From Sphingomonadaceae bacterium (GTDB lineage: Bacteria > Pseudomonadota > Alphaproteobacteria > Sphingomonadales > Sphingomonadaceae): a stretch of DNA of 36,787 nt. Shown here in pieces: positions 14,888 to 23,949 of the stretch. Position numbers and translations under genes: made by a program. The notes below the pieces were generated by a model. It was given only the letters and a program-made list of their open reading frames with translations, had not been told where the DNA came from and searched no databases. Each line of letters begins with the position of its first letter. The stretch's first letter is position 1. The DNA lies in contig CANJBY010000018.1 in NCBI GenBank assembly GCA_947472735.1, positions 1-36,787 of the forward strand, written 5' to 3'.

Positions 14888-15388
14888 TCAGATCAACGCC
14901 CGAAATTCATCCAGTACGGAGCGATAGACCCGTTTCTTGAACGGCACGATCAGGTCCGGCAGCAGATCTGGCTCGATCCATTGCCATTCGCAGAACTCGG
15001 CCGGATCATGCGCGTCGAGGCGGATGTCGCTGTCCTCGCCGGAAAAGCGCGCGAGCATCCAGTGCTGGCGCTGGCCGCGATAGCGTCCGCCCCACAGCTT
15101 GCCGAGCAGCTCGTCAGGCAAATCATACAGCAGTTCCTCGCGGGTCTGGGCGAGGAGGGTGACGTGCTGTTCGAGCACTCCCGTCTCTTCCCACAGTTCC
15201 CGCAGGGCGGCATCGCGCAGATCTTCGCCGTCATCGATCCCGCCTTGCGGCATCTGCCAGTAGACCCCGCCCTCGTCGGGCTGCCCGCGGGTGTCGATGC
15301 GCTTGCCGACGAAAGTCAGCCCCGCCGCGTTGACCAGCATGACTCCGACACAGGGACGATAAGGCAGGTGCGTGTATTCTCCGCTCAT
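14888..15388 (-). CDS. rppH: RNA pyrophosphohydrolase (Nudix)
   Basis: 166 residues. The Nudix box GX5EX7REUXEEXG is complete at about 49-70 (GGIDDGEDLRDAALREL, then WEETG). YRPCVGVMLVN at the start and WQMPQGG just before the box are the hallmarks of RppH, as is the C-terminal FCEWQWIEPDLLPDLIVPFKKRVY. The enzyme removes pyrophosphate from 5'-triphosphate RNA ends and so opens transcripts to RNase E decay. Its ATG overlaps the stop of the upstream esterase gene by 4 nt (ATGA), so the two are translationally coupled. It is of normal size. Confidence 0.93.
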   Translation of the reverse strand: MSGEYTHLPYRPCVGVMLVNAAGLTFVGKRIDTRGQPDEGGVYWQMPQGGIDDGEDLRDAALRELWEETGVLEQHVTLLAQTREELLYDLPDELLGKLWGGRYRGQRQHWMLARFSGEDSDIRLDAHDPAEFCEWQWIEPDLLPDLIVPFKKRVYRSVLDEFRALI

Positions 15389-16332
15389 CGGCCAAGCGCC
15401 TGCTTCATCGCGGCAAACAGGCGGGCGACATCTTCATTCGCGCTGGGCAGAGCCTTGCGCAGGTTGACGAAGCCATGGATCGTGCCGGCGAATTCCATGT
15501 AGGTCACGTCGCGACCGTTGGCGATCAGGGCGGCGGCATAAGTGCGGCCACTGTCGCGGATCGGGTCGAGTCCGGCGGTGATCAGCACGGTCGGCGGGGT
15601 GTTCGAGAGATCGCCGAGGATCGGATAGGCGCGGACCTCGTGCTCGGCGGCGGCGTAGCAATCGAAGAACCAGTTCATCGCATAGGCATCGAGCATGAAG
15701 CCCGCACCGAAGCGCGAAAAGCTCTCCATCCCGTCAAACCGGGCGTGAGCGCAGGGATAGATCGGCACTTGCAGCACGACCGGGACCGCGGCGGGCTTTG
15801 CCTGCAGGTCCTGCGTGACGACGATGGCGAGGTTGCCCCCGGCGCTGTCACCCATCGGGATGAGGCCGGTAACCTGGCGGCTCAGCTCCGCCGGGCTGGT
15901 GCCGAGCCAGCGGGTCGCGGCCTCGGCGTCGTCGGCGGCGGCGGGGAAGGGGTGTTCGGGCGCGAGGCGATAGTCGACCGCGACGACCGGCAGGTCCATC
16001 GCTTCGGCAATGGCGGTGCAGAAGTTGTGGTGGCTATCGAGATCGCCGATCACGAAACCGCCGCCGTGGTAGAACACGATCAGCGGGCCGGCCTCGCGTT
16101 CTGCGCGGGCATCGTAGAGCCGCAAGGGGATGTCGCCGCCGGGTCCGGGACAGGCAAGGTCGCGGATTACGGCCAGCGGGCGCGGGTCGGCTTCCATGAT
16201 CGGCCGGGATATCTCGAAGGCCTTGCGCGCCTGCTCCAGCGGCAGGTCGGGCAGGGGCGTGCCCCTGAGAGTGGCCATCAGGTCCAGCACGGCTTTGACA
16301 TCGTCACGAATAAAGGGAGGCGAATCAGACAT
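15385..16332 (-). CDS. Alpha/beta hydrolase, hormone-sensitive-lipase-type esterase
   Basis: 315 residues. The HSL (family IV) esterase pattern is complete: the oxyanion-hole motif FYHGGGFVIGD, YRLAPEHPFPAAADD, the nucleophile motif GDSAGG, an acid Asp in TAGLDPIRDSG and a catalytic His in GTIHGFVNL. Such enzymes hydrolyse short-chain or aromatic esters in the cytoplasm. No signal peptide is present. It is the first gene of a two-gene unit with rppH and divergent from korA, 208 bp apart. The substrate cannot be inferred. Confidence 0.88.
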   Translation of the reverse strand: MSDSPPFIRDDVKAVLDLMATLRGTPLPDLPLEQARKAFEISRPIMEADPRPLAVIRDLACPGPGGDIPLRLYDARAEREAGPLIVFYHGGGFVIGDLDSHHNFCTAIAEAMDLPVVAVDYRLAPEHPFPAAADDAEAATRWLGTSPAELSRQVTGLIPMGDSAGGNLAIVVTQDLQAKPAAVPVVLQVPIYPCAHARFDGMESFSRFGAGFMLDAYAMNWFFDCYAAAEHEVRAYPILGDLSNTPPTVLITAGLDPIRDSGRTYAAALIANGRDVTYMEFAGTIHGFVNLRKALPSANEDVARLFAAMKQALGR

Positions 16333-16540
16333 AGGTTTCCCCGCAGGCGTTAATCCACTGCTAGCGCAGATAGGCGCAGGCTTGCCGCTTGACTAGCGCC
16401 CCGGGCGGGTCTTTCCCTGTAGGCCGCTTGGATATGGGACAGAAAATCTAGGCCGCGTGCAGGAAATCTTGGATTGTGCGGGGGCCGTAGGGAAGCGTAG
16501 GGGCGGAACACGTATTTCACGCCACGAAAAGAGGACAACG

Positions 16541-18502
16541 ATGGCGACACAATTGGTCAGTGACGACAAAGTTGCAAAGTCCGCGGGCAGCGCCGTGCCG
16601 GAAACGGTCGTGGTGCGTTTTGCCGGCGACAGTGGCGATGGCATGCAGCTCACCGGCGGGCAGTTCACCCTGTCGAGCGCGCTGGCGGGCAACGATTTCG
16701 CCACATTCCCGGACTTTCCGGCCGAAATCCGCGCGCCGCAGGGCACGCTGTTCGGCGTCTCCGCGTTCCAGATCAATTTCGGTTCGACTGAAATCGACAC
16801 CGCGGGCGATGCGCCCGACGTGCTCGTGGCAATGAACCCGGCCGCGCTCAAGACCAACGTTCAGGCGCTGAAGCCCGGCGGACTGATCATCGCCGACACC
16901 GGCGAGTTCACGAAGCGCAACCTGGACAAGGCCAAGTACGAGACCAACCCGGTCGAAGATGGCAGCCTCGCCAAGTGGGACGTGTTGGCGTTCGATATCA
17001 GCGCGCTGACGCTCGAGTCGGTCAAGCCGTTCGGGCTGGGCAACAAGGAAGCGCTGCGCTGCAAGAACATGTGGACGCTCGGCCTGGCGCTGTGGATGTT
17101 CGACCGTGACCGGCAGCCGCTGATTGACTGGCTCAAGGCCAAGTTTGCCAAGAACCCGGTGCTCGCCGATGCCAACATCGCAGCGCTCAACGCGGGCCAC
17201 GCCTATGGCGAAACGGCCGAGCTGGGCGGGCATATTCACAAGGTCCACATCGATCCGGTCGCCTCGCAGCCGGGGCTTTACCGCACCATCACCGGGGCCG
17301 AAGCAGTCGCGCTGGGGTTGGTGGCGGGAGCGCAGCTCGCCGGTCTGCCGATGTTCTTCGGTGGCTATCCGATCACGCCGGCCAGCTCGATCCTGCACTA
17401 TCTGGTGCGGCTCAAGGAATTCGGCGTAACCACTTTCCAGGCGGAGGACGAAATTGCAGCGGTCTGCGCCGCGATCGGCGCGAGCTATGCGGGCAAGTTG
17501 GGGGTGACCTCCTCCTCCGGCCCGGGGATCGCGCTCAAGGGCGAGGCCATGGGGCTGGCGGTGATGACCGAGCTGCCGCTGGTGATCGTCAATTCACAGC
17601 GCGGCGGGCCGTCGACCGGCCTGCCTACCAAGACCGAGCAGTCGGACCTTTACCAGGCGGTCTATGGCCGCAACGGTGATAGCCCCATCCCGGTGGTGGC
17701 GGCGCGCAGTGCCTCGGATGCGTTCGAATGCGCGATCGAGGCCTGCCGGATTGCCACGCAATACATGACTCCGGTGATCCTGCTGACCGACGGCTATATT
17801 GCGAACGCCGCCGAGCCGTGGAAAGTCCCGAATCCCAGCACCTTCGCGCCGTTCCCTGCGAAGTTTCTCGAGGAACGCAACGGACCCGATGGCACGTTGC
17901 TGCCTTTCGCTCGCGACGAAAAGGGTGCGCGGCCGTGGATCAAGCCGGGCACGCCGGGGCTGATGCACCGGATCGGCGGGATCGAGAAGAACCCCGGAAC
18001 CGGCAACATCGATTACTCGCCGCTCGCGCACCAGACCATGACTGACGCCCGCAAGGCCAAGGTCGATGGCGTGGCGAGCAGCATCCCGCCGCAAGACGTT
18101 GCGCTCGGTACGGCCACCGGGAAGCTCGTGGTGGTCGGCTGGGGCAGCACCTTTGGTCCGATTCACCAGGCGGTCCGCCGGGCGCGCGCCAAGGGGCTGG
18201 ACGTCAGCCACGTTCACATCCGCCATGTCTGGCCGATGCCGGAAAATCTCGGTCCTCTGCTAAGGGGTTACGAGCGGATCCTGGTGCCGGAGATGAACAC
18301 CGGTCAGCTCAAGACCGTGCTGCGCGACCAGTTCCTGGTCGATGCCCAGCCGCTCAGCAAGACCAGCGGGCAACCCTTTGCCATCGCCGAGATCGAAGCG
18401 GCGATCGACACCTATTTCGACCGGGTACCCGGCAACGCCGGCGGCGAGGAAGTGCCGCCCAATGCCGGTCAGTTGCCCAGCATCAAGGCGACCAATCCAT
18501 GA
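16541..18502 (+). CDS. korA: 2-oxoglutarate (2-oxoacid):ferredoxin oxidoreductase, fused gamma-alpha subunit
   Basis: 653 residues from ATG 16541, which has GAGG 6 nt upstream; earlier in-frame codons lack homology. The gamma domain comes first (about 20-215: VVVRFAGDSGDGMQLTGGQF and FPAEIRAPQGTLFGVSAFQ), followed by the alpha domain (from about 250: EAVALGLVAGAQLAGLP, YPITPASSILHYL, QAEDEIAAVCAAIGASYAG, TSSSGPGIALKGEAMGLA). With KorB it forms a thiamine-diphosphate, [4Fe-4S] enzyme that decarboxylates 2-oxoglutarate to succinyl-CoA using ferredoxin. Two-subunit KorAB of this type works in aerobes such as Mycobacterium. Pyruvate cannot be excluded as substrate. The stop overlaps the korB start (ATGA). 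Confidence 0.88.
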   Translation: MATQLVSDDKVAKSAGSAVPETVVVRFAGDSGDGMQLTGGQFTLSSALAGNDFATFPDFPAEIRAPQGTLFGVSAFQINFGSTEIDTAGDAPDVLVAMNPAALKTNVQALKPGGLIIADTGEFTKRNLDKAKYETNPVEDGSLAKWDVLAFDISALTLESVKPFGLGNKEALRCKNMWTLGLALWMFDRDRQPLIDWLKAKFAKNPVLADANIAALNAGHAYGETAELGGHIHKVHIDPVASQPGLYRTITGAEAVALGLVAGAQLAGLPMFFGGYPITPASSILHYLVRLKEFGVTTFQAEDEIAAVCAAIGASYAGKLGVTSSSGPGIALKGEAMGLAVMTELPLVIVNSQRGGPSTGLPTKTEQSDLYQAVYGRNGDSPIPVVAARSASDAFECAIEACRIATQYMTPVILLTDGYIANAAEPWKVPNPSTFAPFPAKFLEERNGPDGTLLPFARDEKGARPWIKPGTPGLMHRIGGIEKNPGTGNIDYSPLAHQTMTDARKAKVDGVASSIPPQDVALGTATGKLVVVGWGSTFGPIHQAVRRARAKGLDVSHVHIRHVWPMPENLGPLLRGYERILVPEMNTGQLKTVLRDQFLVDAQPLSKTSGQPFAIAEIEAAIDTYFDRVPGNAGGEEVPPNAGQLPSIKATNP

Positions 18503-19521
18503 ACGAGATGACCAAAATCGCGGTCCAGACCACGCTCAAGGACTGGGAAACCGATCAGGAAGTGCGCTGGTGCCCGGGCTGCGGCGACTATGCGATCCTC
18601 AAGGCGGTGCAGCGCACCCTGCCGGAAATCGGCGCGGACCCGGCAAACACCGTGTTCGTCAGCGGGATCGGCTGCTCCAGCCGCTTCCCCTACTACGTCG
18701 AAAGCTATGGCTTCCACACCATCCACGGCCGCGCCCCGGCTTTTGCGACCGGGATCAAGCTCGCCAATCCGGAGCTCGACGTCTGGCTGGTGACGGGTGA
18801 CGGCGACGGGCTGTCGATCGGCGGCAACCACACGATGCACCTGCTGCGGCGCAACCTGAACTGCCAGGTGCTGCTGTTCAACAACGAGATCTACGGGCTG
18901 ACCAAGGGGCAGTATTCGCCCACCAGCCGGATCGGCACCACCAGCCCGACCACGCCGCTCGGCTCGGTTGATCGGCCTGCCCAGCCTTGCGCGTTCGCGC
19001 TTGGTTCGGGCGCACGGTTCATCGCGCGCGGGTTCGACGTGTCGAAGGAACTGCCGACGGTGCTCAAGGCCGCTCACGCCCACCGCGGCGCGGCCTTCGT
19101 CGAGATCTTCCAGAACTGCATCGTCTACAACAAGGACGTATTCAACGATTTCGCCATGCCCAAGGGCGCGGAAGAGCGGCAGTTGTGGCTCGCCAACGGG
19201 GAACCGATGCTGTTCGCCAAGGGCACCTTGGGCATCGCCCTCGATGTCGAGAAGCTGACGCTCAAGGTGGTCGATGTTGTCGATGGCAATTGGCAGGCGG
19301 CGGGCGTGATTGTCCATGATGTCACCAACCGCTCGATCGCGCACATGCTGGTCGAGATGCCGTTCGGGCCGTTCCCGATGGCGCTCGGGGTGCTGTATGA
19401 CGACCCGCGCCCGACCTATGAGGACGCGGTGCTGGGCCAGGACGTCAAGGCCCGCGAAGGCAAAAGCGCGGATCTCGGCAAGCTGCTCGCCAAGGGCCAG
19501 ACCTGGTCGGTGGGGTCCTAG
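18499..19521 (+). CDS. korB: 2-oxoglutarate (2-oxoacid):ferredoxin oxidoreductase, beta subunit
   Basis: 340 residues. VRWCPGCGDYAIL gives the first Fe-S ligand cysteines (CPGC). GIGCSSRFPYYV has another Cys, and HTIHGRAPAFATGIKLANP, VTGDGDGLSIGGNHTMHLLRRN and LFNNEIYGLTKGQYSPTS form the thiamine-diphosphate site, with the GDGD motif for Mg. It is the catalytic partner of KorA, to which it is coupled by a 4-nt overlap. A separate ferredoxin must accept the electrons; none is adjacent. Confidence 0.92.
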   Translation: MNEMTKIAVQTTLKDWETDQEVRWCPGCGDYAILKAVQRTLPEIGADPANTVFVSGIGCSSRFPYYVESYGFHTIHGRAPAFATGIKLANPELDVWLVTGDGDGLSIGGNHTMHLLRRNLNCQVLLFNNEIYGLTKGQYSPTSRIGTTSPTTPLGSVDRPAQPCAFALGSGARFIARGFDVSKELPTVLKAAHAHRGAAFVEIFQNCIVYNKDVFNDFAMPKGAEERQLWLANGEPMLFAKGTLGIALDVEKLTLKVVDVVDGNWQAAGVIVHDVTNRSIAHMLVEMPFGPFPMALGVLYDDPRPTYEDAVLGQDVKAREGKSADLGKLLAKGQTWSVGS

Positions 19522-19564
19522 CCTCTTTTCCAATAGGAACCGCGCTGGTAGCCTTCACTCCGGA

Positions 19565-19586
19565 CTCGCGCTCAATGCAGCGCGAG
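19565..19586. repeat. Hairpin between korB and the DoxX-like gene
   Basis: Perfect 8-bp arms CTCGCGCT (19565-19572) and AGCGCGAG (19579-19586) with a 6-nt loop lie 16 bp before the next ATG. There is no T-tract, so it is not a clear terminator. It may modulate read-through or translation of the downstream gene. Confidence 0.45.
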
Positions 19587-19602
19587 GCGGAGAGGGGCAT
19601 CA

Positions 19603-20004
19603 ATGGAAAAGCTGTATCTGGGCGCACGCGTCGTGTTCGGCCTGTGGTTTACTTACGCGGGTATCGAGTATTTCCTTCCGCAGGTGTTCACCCAGCCGCT
19701 GGGCGAGATGCCGGCCGCGCAGAACTTCATCCTGGCGCTGATCGCCTCGCACATCTTCGCGGTGGTGAAGGCGCTGGAACTGGTGGTCGGCTTGCTGATC
19801 CTCGCCAACCGCTGGGTGCTTGCCGCCGCTCTGCTGGCCTTGCCGATGACCGGGGTGATCGTGTGGTGGAACGTGGTGCTGGAAGGCACGCCGGTGCCGG
19901 TCGTGTTCGGCATCGTCACCCCGGCACTCAATCTCTTCCTGCTGTGGCCCTATCGGTATCTGTTGTGCCCGCTGTTGCAGGTGGATCCTAAACGAGCATG
20001 GTAG
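19603..20004 (+). CDS. DoxX-like small membrane protein
   Basis: 133 residues with four hydrophobic segments: LGARVVFGLWFTYAGIEYF, LIASHIFAVVKALELVVGLL, VLAAALLALPMTGVIVWW and VFGIVTPALNLFLLWPYRY. GARVVFGLWFTYAG at the start and KALELVVGLLIL fit the DoxX/SURF4-type family of four-helix membrane proteins. Functions in this family are mostly uncertain (quinol oxidase subunits, redox homeostasis). The RBS AGAGGGG is 6 nt upstream of ATG. It lies 81 bp after korB, possibly on the same transcript. Confidence 0.7.
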   Translation: MEKLYLGARVVFGLWFTYAGIEYFLPQVFTQPLGEMPAAQNFILALIASHIFAVVKALELVVGLLILANRWVLAAALLALPMTGVIVWWNVVLEGTPVPVVFGIVTPALNLFLLWPYRYLLCPLLQVDPKRAW

Positions 20005-20111
20005 TGTTCTAGCAATGCGCTGTTGGTAAGGGGCTGGGGCCGAACTCCCGCTCAGCGCATCCATGCGAAAATTGTATGCACTGCTAACAATACCTGTAAG
20101 ACGCCCCTGCA

Positions 20112-21400
20112 ATGAACAGTTCAGAGCCCGTTTCTCCCGAAGCTTCGCCGTCCACCTCTCTGCGCGAGCGCCATGCCTTGTGGTTCGTGGTGGTGACGAT
20201 CTTCATCGATGCCATGGGCTTCGGCTTCATCATGCCGGTCCTGCCGCGTTTGTTGATGCGGATCGGCCAGCTCGACCTTGCGCAGTCCATTGATATATCG
20301 ACCTGGATCGGGTTGGGGACGGCCGTGGCGGCATTCCTGGCGGCGCCGTTCCTCGGCAATCTGTCCGATGCCTATGGACGCCGGATCGTGCTGCTGGTCG
20401 CGGTCGGCGGTCTGGCGGCCAGCTATCTGCTGCTGGCGCTGTCCGACAGCCTGGCCTTGCTGATCGTTTCCCGGATTCTGACCGGCTTCTTCGGCGGCAG
20501 CTTCGGTCCGGCGCAGGCCGCCGTCGCTGACATCACCCGACCGGAGGACCGCGCCGGAAACTTCGGCAAGATCGGCGCGGCTTTCGGCGTGGGGTTCGTG
20601 GTCGGACCCGCATTGGGCGGATTGCTGGCGACGTTCGGGCAGCAAGTGCCGTTCTGGGGCGCCGCCGTGCTGGCGCTGGCAAATTTCCTTTATGGCCTGT
20701 TTGTGTTTCCCGAGACGCTCGATCCCGCCAACCGGCGCGGCTTCAGCTCTCGCGCGCCAATCCGCTGGGTGCATTCCGAGCGGCCCGCGCCATTCCAGGA
20801 ATGGTGCGTGCGGCACTCGTACTGCTGCTGTGGCAGGTTGCCGGGCTGGTCTATCCCCAGACCTGGAGCTTCTGGTGCATCGCCCAGCTGGGTTGGTCCG
20901 ACCGGATGATCGGCTTCAGCCTGGCGCTGGTCGGACTGGCGATCGCGGTCTCGCAGATGTTCCTGACCAAGCCCGCGGTTCGCAAGCTGGGCGAGCGCGG
21001 TGCGGCGACTGTCGGGCTGATTGCCGCGACCGCCGGCTTTGCTGCTTACGCCTTCACCAGCTCGGGCGTGGTCGCACTGCTGCTGATCGTCTGCATTGCC
21101 GGGCAGGCGTTGATCCAGCCCAGCCTGATGGCGATCATGTCGCGCCGGGTGACAGAACGGACCCAGGGTGAAACGCAGGGTATCGCCGCCATGAGCACGG
21201 GCTTCGCAGCGATGCTCGCTCCGCTGGTGTTCAACAAGCCGATGGCGTGGTTCACGTCGGACTCCGCGCCGTTCTACTTCCCGGGAGCCGCCTTCGCGGT
21301 TGCCACGTGCTTCGGCATCGCCGCCATCATCACCTTGCGCACGATGCCGCGCGCCGCGGCGTACCGGCCGTTCCATGTCGAGCCGGAAACAACCGACTAA
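20112..21400 (+). pseudogene. TetA-like MFS drug/H+ antiporter, frameshifted
   Basis: Two overlapping frames together give one 429-residue, 12-helix transporter. The first part has FIDAMGFGFIMPVLP, the loop 2-3 motif GNLSDAYGRR and SRILTGFFGGSFGPAQAAVAD, a TetA/Bcr-like pattern. Near 20751-20756 (CGCGCG) the frame must shift by one base: reading one frame later gives RANPLGAFRAARAIPGMVRA, the expected central loop, and continues into LLLWQVAGLVYPQTWSFW and helices 7-12 to the stop at 21400. The first frame ends at 20909. A one-base loss in the CG run explains it, either as a real mutation or an assembly or sequencing error. No good RBS is seen before ATG 20112. The intact protein would export a drug or metabolite. 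Confidence 0.8.
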
Positions 21401-22986
21401 CGCGCGTCGGCCAGCACCATTTCCGCGCCCTTTTCAGCGATCATCATCACCGGGGCATTGGTGTTGCCGGATGTTATCCGGGGCATGACAGAGGCGTCGA
21501 TCACCCGCAAGCCGGCGATCCCGCAGACCCGCAATCGCGCATCGACGACCCGGCCCATGGCCGCTGTGCCGACCGGATGGAAAATGGTCGTGCCGATCTC
21601 GCCGGCCGCGCGCACGAGATCGTCTTCGTTCACCAGCGCCGGCCCGGGCCGCATTTCCAGCGGGCGGTAGGGCGACAGCGCGGGCTGACCGACGATCTCC
21701 CGCGTGATCCTGATCGAACGGGCAGCCGCCAAGCGGTCCTCTTCGGTCGAGAGATAGTTGGGCTCAATCGCGGGGTGCTCTGCCGGATCGGAACTGCGGA
21801 TGGAGGTTCGCCCCCGGCTCGAAGGGCGCAGGTTGCACACGCTGGCGGTAAAGGCCGGTACGGCATCGAGCGGCTGCCCGAATGCCTCCAGGCTCAGCGG
21901 CTGCACGTGATACTCCAGATCCGGCGTCGCCATCCGGGCATCGCTGCGCAGGAACATGCCGAGCTGGCTCGGTGCCATGCTCATAGGCCCGGTGCGGTGC
22001 AGAATGTATTCGAGGCCGATCTTCGCCTTGCCGAGCAATGACCCGGCGGTTTCATTGAGCGTCGGTACCCCGCTGACCTGCCAGGAACACCGCAGCTGCA
22101 AATGATCCTGGAGGTTGGCGCCGACGGCGGGATTGTGATGGAGCGGCGCGATGCCCAGCGCGGCGAGGTGTTCTGCATCCCCGATCCCGGAGCGCTCAAG
22201 GATCGCAGGCGAGCCGATCGCTCCGGCAGCGACCAGCACTTCGCCTCTGGCTTGAGCCTGATGCGCAGTATTACCAAGCTGGTAGCGAATCCCGACAGCG
22301 CGGCCCTCGGCGATCACCAGCCGGTCAACCAGCGCCCCGGTCACCACCTTCAGATTGGCCCGCGAACGCACCGGCTTGAGAAAGGCATCGGCCGCATGCC
22401 AGCGCCAGCCGCTGCGCTGGGTGACGTCGAAATAGGACGAGCCGGAGTTGTCGCCCAGGTTGAAATCCTCGACCATGGGAACCCCGTACTGCTCCGCCGC
22501 TTCGCGAAAGGCGTCGAGGATGCGCCAGTGCAGACGCTGCTTTTCGACGCGGATTTCGCCGCCGCAGCCGTGCAGCGAAGTAGGGCCCGCGTGGTGATCC
22601 TCGGCCCGGAGAAAATAGGGCAGAACCTCGTCCCACCCCCAGCCGGTGCAGCCCGACTGGCGCCAACCGTCATAGTCCGCGGCCTGTCCTCGCATGTAGA
22701 TCATGCCGTTGATGGCAGAGCTTCCGCCAAGCACCCGCCCGCGCGGATATTTGAGGCTCCGGCCATTGAGCCCCGCCTCGGCCTCGGTCTGCATGCACCA
22801 GTCGGTCCGGGGATTGCCGATGCAATAGAGATAGCCCACCGGAATCCGGACCCACAGGTAGTTGTCGCGCCCGCCGGCTTCGAGCAGCAGCACCCGGTTG
22901 CGGGGGTCGGCGCTCAGGCGGTTGGCCAGAACGCAGCCTGCGCTGCCGCCGCCGGCGATGATGTAATCGAAACTCTCGGCCGTCAC
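21397..22986 (-). CDS. GMC family FAD-dependent oxidoreductase (alcohol/choline dehydrogenase-like)
   Basis: 529 residues from GTG 22986, overlapping the TauE-like stop (GTGA). The FAD-binding Rossmann motif is YIIAGGGSAGCVLANRL, followed by LLLEAGG. The GMC signature 1 lies in YPRGRVLGGSSAINGMIYMRG and signature 2 in GAIGSPAILERSGIG. The C-terminal catalytic region has FHPVGTAAMG (active-site His) and a late Asn in SGNTNAPVMMIAEKGAEMV. This subgroup oxidises primary alcohols, choline or aromatic/aliphatic alcohols, passing electrons to a quinone or cytochrome. The substrate is unknown. It is convergent with the frameshifted MFS gene, overlapping it by 4 bp. Confidence 0.9.
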   Translation of the reverse strand: MTAESFDYIIAGGGSAGCVLANRLSADPRNRVLLLEAGGRDNYLWVRIPVGYLYCIGNPRTDWCMQTEAEAGLNGRSLKYPRGRVLGGSSAINGMIYMRGQAADYDGWRQSGCTGWGWDEVLPYFLRAEDHHAGPTSLHGCGGEIRVEKQRLHWRILDAFREAAEQYGVPMVEDFNLGDNSGSSYFDVTQRSGWRWHAADAFLKPVRSRANLKVVTGALVDRLVIAEGRAVGIRYQLGNTAHQAQARGEVLVAAGAIGSPAILERSGIGDAEHLAALGIAPLHHNPAVGANLQDHLQLRCSWQVSGVPTLNETAGSLLGKAKIGLEYILHRTGPMSMAPSQLGMFLRSDARMATPDLEYHVQPLSLEAFGQPLDAVPAFTASVCNLRPSSRGRTSIRSSDPAEHPAIEPNYLSTEEDRLAAARSIRITREIVGQPALSPYRPLEMRPGPALVNEDDLVRAAGEIGTTIFHPVGTAAMGRVVDARLRVCGIAGLRVIDASVMPRITSGNTNAPVMMIAEKGAEMVLADAR

Positions 22987-23738
22987 CTCAACCCGTCCCA
23001 GACGAGCTTGCTGCCAAGCAGCACCATCAGCACGTAGACCATCAGGTAGAACCGCTCATTGTCGAGCTTTCGCACCACCCGCACCGAAACCAGTGTCGCC
23101 GCCACCGCCAGCGGGAGCAGCAGCGCGGCTGCCGACAGGGTCTGGGGATTCAGCGAGCCCAGCAGGAAATAGCCGGGGACCTTGATCACGTTGATCAGGG
23201 CGAACAGCACCGAGTTGGTGCCGACGTATGTCGCCATCGGCAAGCGGCGAGGGGTGACCCACATCTGGAATGGCGGGCCGCCGGCATGGGCGATCTGGCT
23301 GGTGGCGCCAACCGCGATCCCGTATAACGAACCGACCCAACCGGGGGAGTTGCTGGCGGCCACGATCCGGCCTCCGCGCTCAACCCACAGCCGGTAGAGC
23401 CCGAACGCCAGGGTGATCAGCCCCAGGGCGAGCAGCATCTGCTCTTCCTTGACCGCCGATGCATAGAAAGTGGCCGCGCCGATCCCGACAATCGTCCCCG
23501 GAAGCATCCAGGCCACGATCCACTTGTCCCAGCTGCGCCGGAACGACCAGACGCTGACCACATCTTGCGAAATCAGCACCGGCAGCATCACCGCAGCGGC
23601 GGTCACCGGCGGGAGGCACAGGGCGAGCAAAGGGGTGGCAAGGGCGCCGATGCCGGTGAAGCCTCCCTTGCCCATGCCGACGATGACGACGGCAAGGCAG
23701 GCGACTGCCAGCGTAACCGGATCGGAAAGGAGCTCCAT
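22983..23738 (-). CDS. TauE/SafE family membrane permease
   Basis: 251 residues with seven to eight membrane segments. The family's internal duplication is visible: GKGGFTGIGALATPLLALCLPPVTAAAVMLPVLISQD in the first half, and the QIAHAGGPPFQMWV plus GTNSVLFALINVIKVPGYF region in the second. TauE/SafE proteins export sulfite, sulfoacetate or other small organic anions. ATG at 23738. It is coupled to the GMC oxidoreductase by a 4-nt overlap, so it may move the substrate or product of that enzyme; this is inference. It is divergent from the MHS transporter gene. Confidence 0.85.
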   Translation of the reverse strand: MELLSDPVTLAVACLAVVIVGMGKGGFTGIGALATPLLALCLPPVTAAAVMLPVLISQDVVSVWSFRRSWDKWIVAWMLPGTIVGIGAATFYASAVKEEQMLLALGLITLAFGLYRLWVERGGRIVAASNSPGWVGSLYGIAVGATSQIAHAGGPPFQMWVTPRRLPMATYVGTNSVLFALINVIKVPGYFLLGSLNPQTLSAAALLLPLAVAATLVSVRVVRKLDNERFYLMVYVLMVLLGSKLVWDGLR

Positions 23739-23949
23739 CGCATAATCACGACACTATCCGACACCGGCTTGCAAGGCCTTGCCGGAAAGATAAGTTGCCT
23801 GCGCCATGGGTTGCGCTTGCCTGGCGCAGTGGCTGGCGATGGTCGTGTGCGAAGCCGAGGGATAATCGGCCCCGCAGGCACCCCAACGCTTGTCGGCGCC
23901 CGAGGGGTAACCTAGAGCCAGGTTGAATCGGGGTGGGAGAATAGTGCGT

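Noticed and set aside
14887..14888. CRISPR arrays, tRNA or rRNA genes anywhere in the window
   Set aside because: No regularly spaced repeats, tRNA cloverleaf signals or rRNA-like stretches were seen in the intergenic regions.
20751..20756. Programmed ribosomal frameshifting in the TetA-like gene
   Set aside because: CGCGCG is not a slippery heptamer, and no stimulatory structure or reason for such control in this family is apparent.
20112..20909. A separate short MFS-like protein of 265 residues
   Set aside because: Its last ~50 residues are out-of-frame nonsense, and the next frame continues the transporter; one frameshifted gene explains both.
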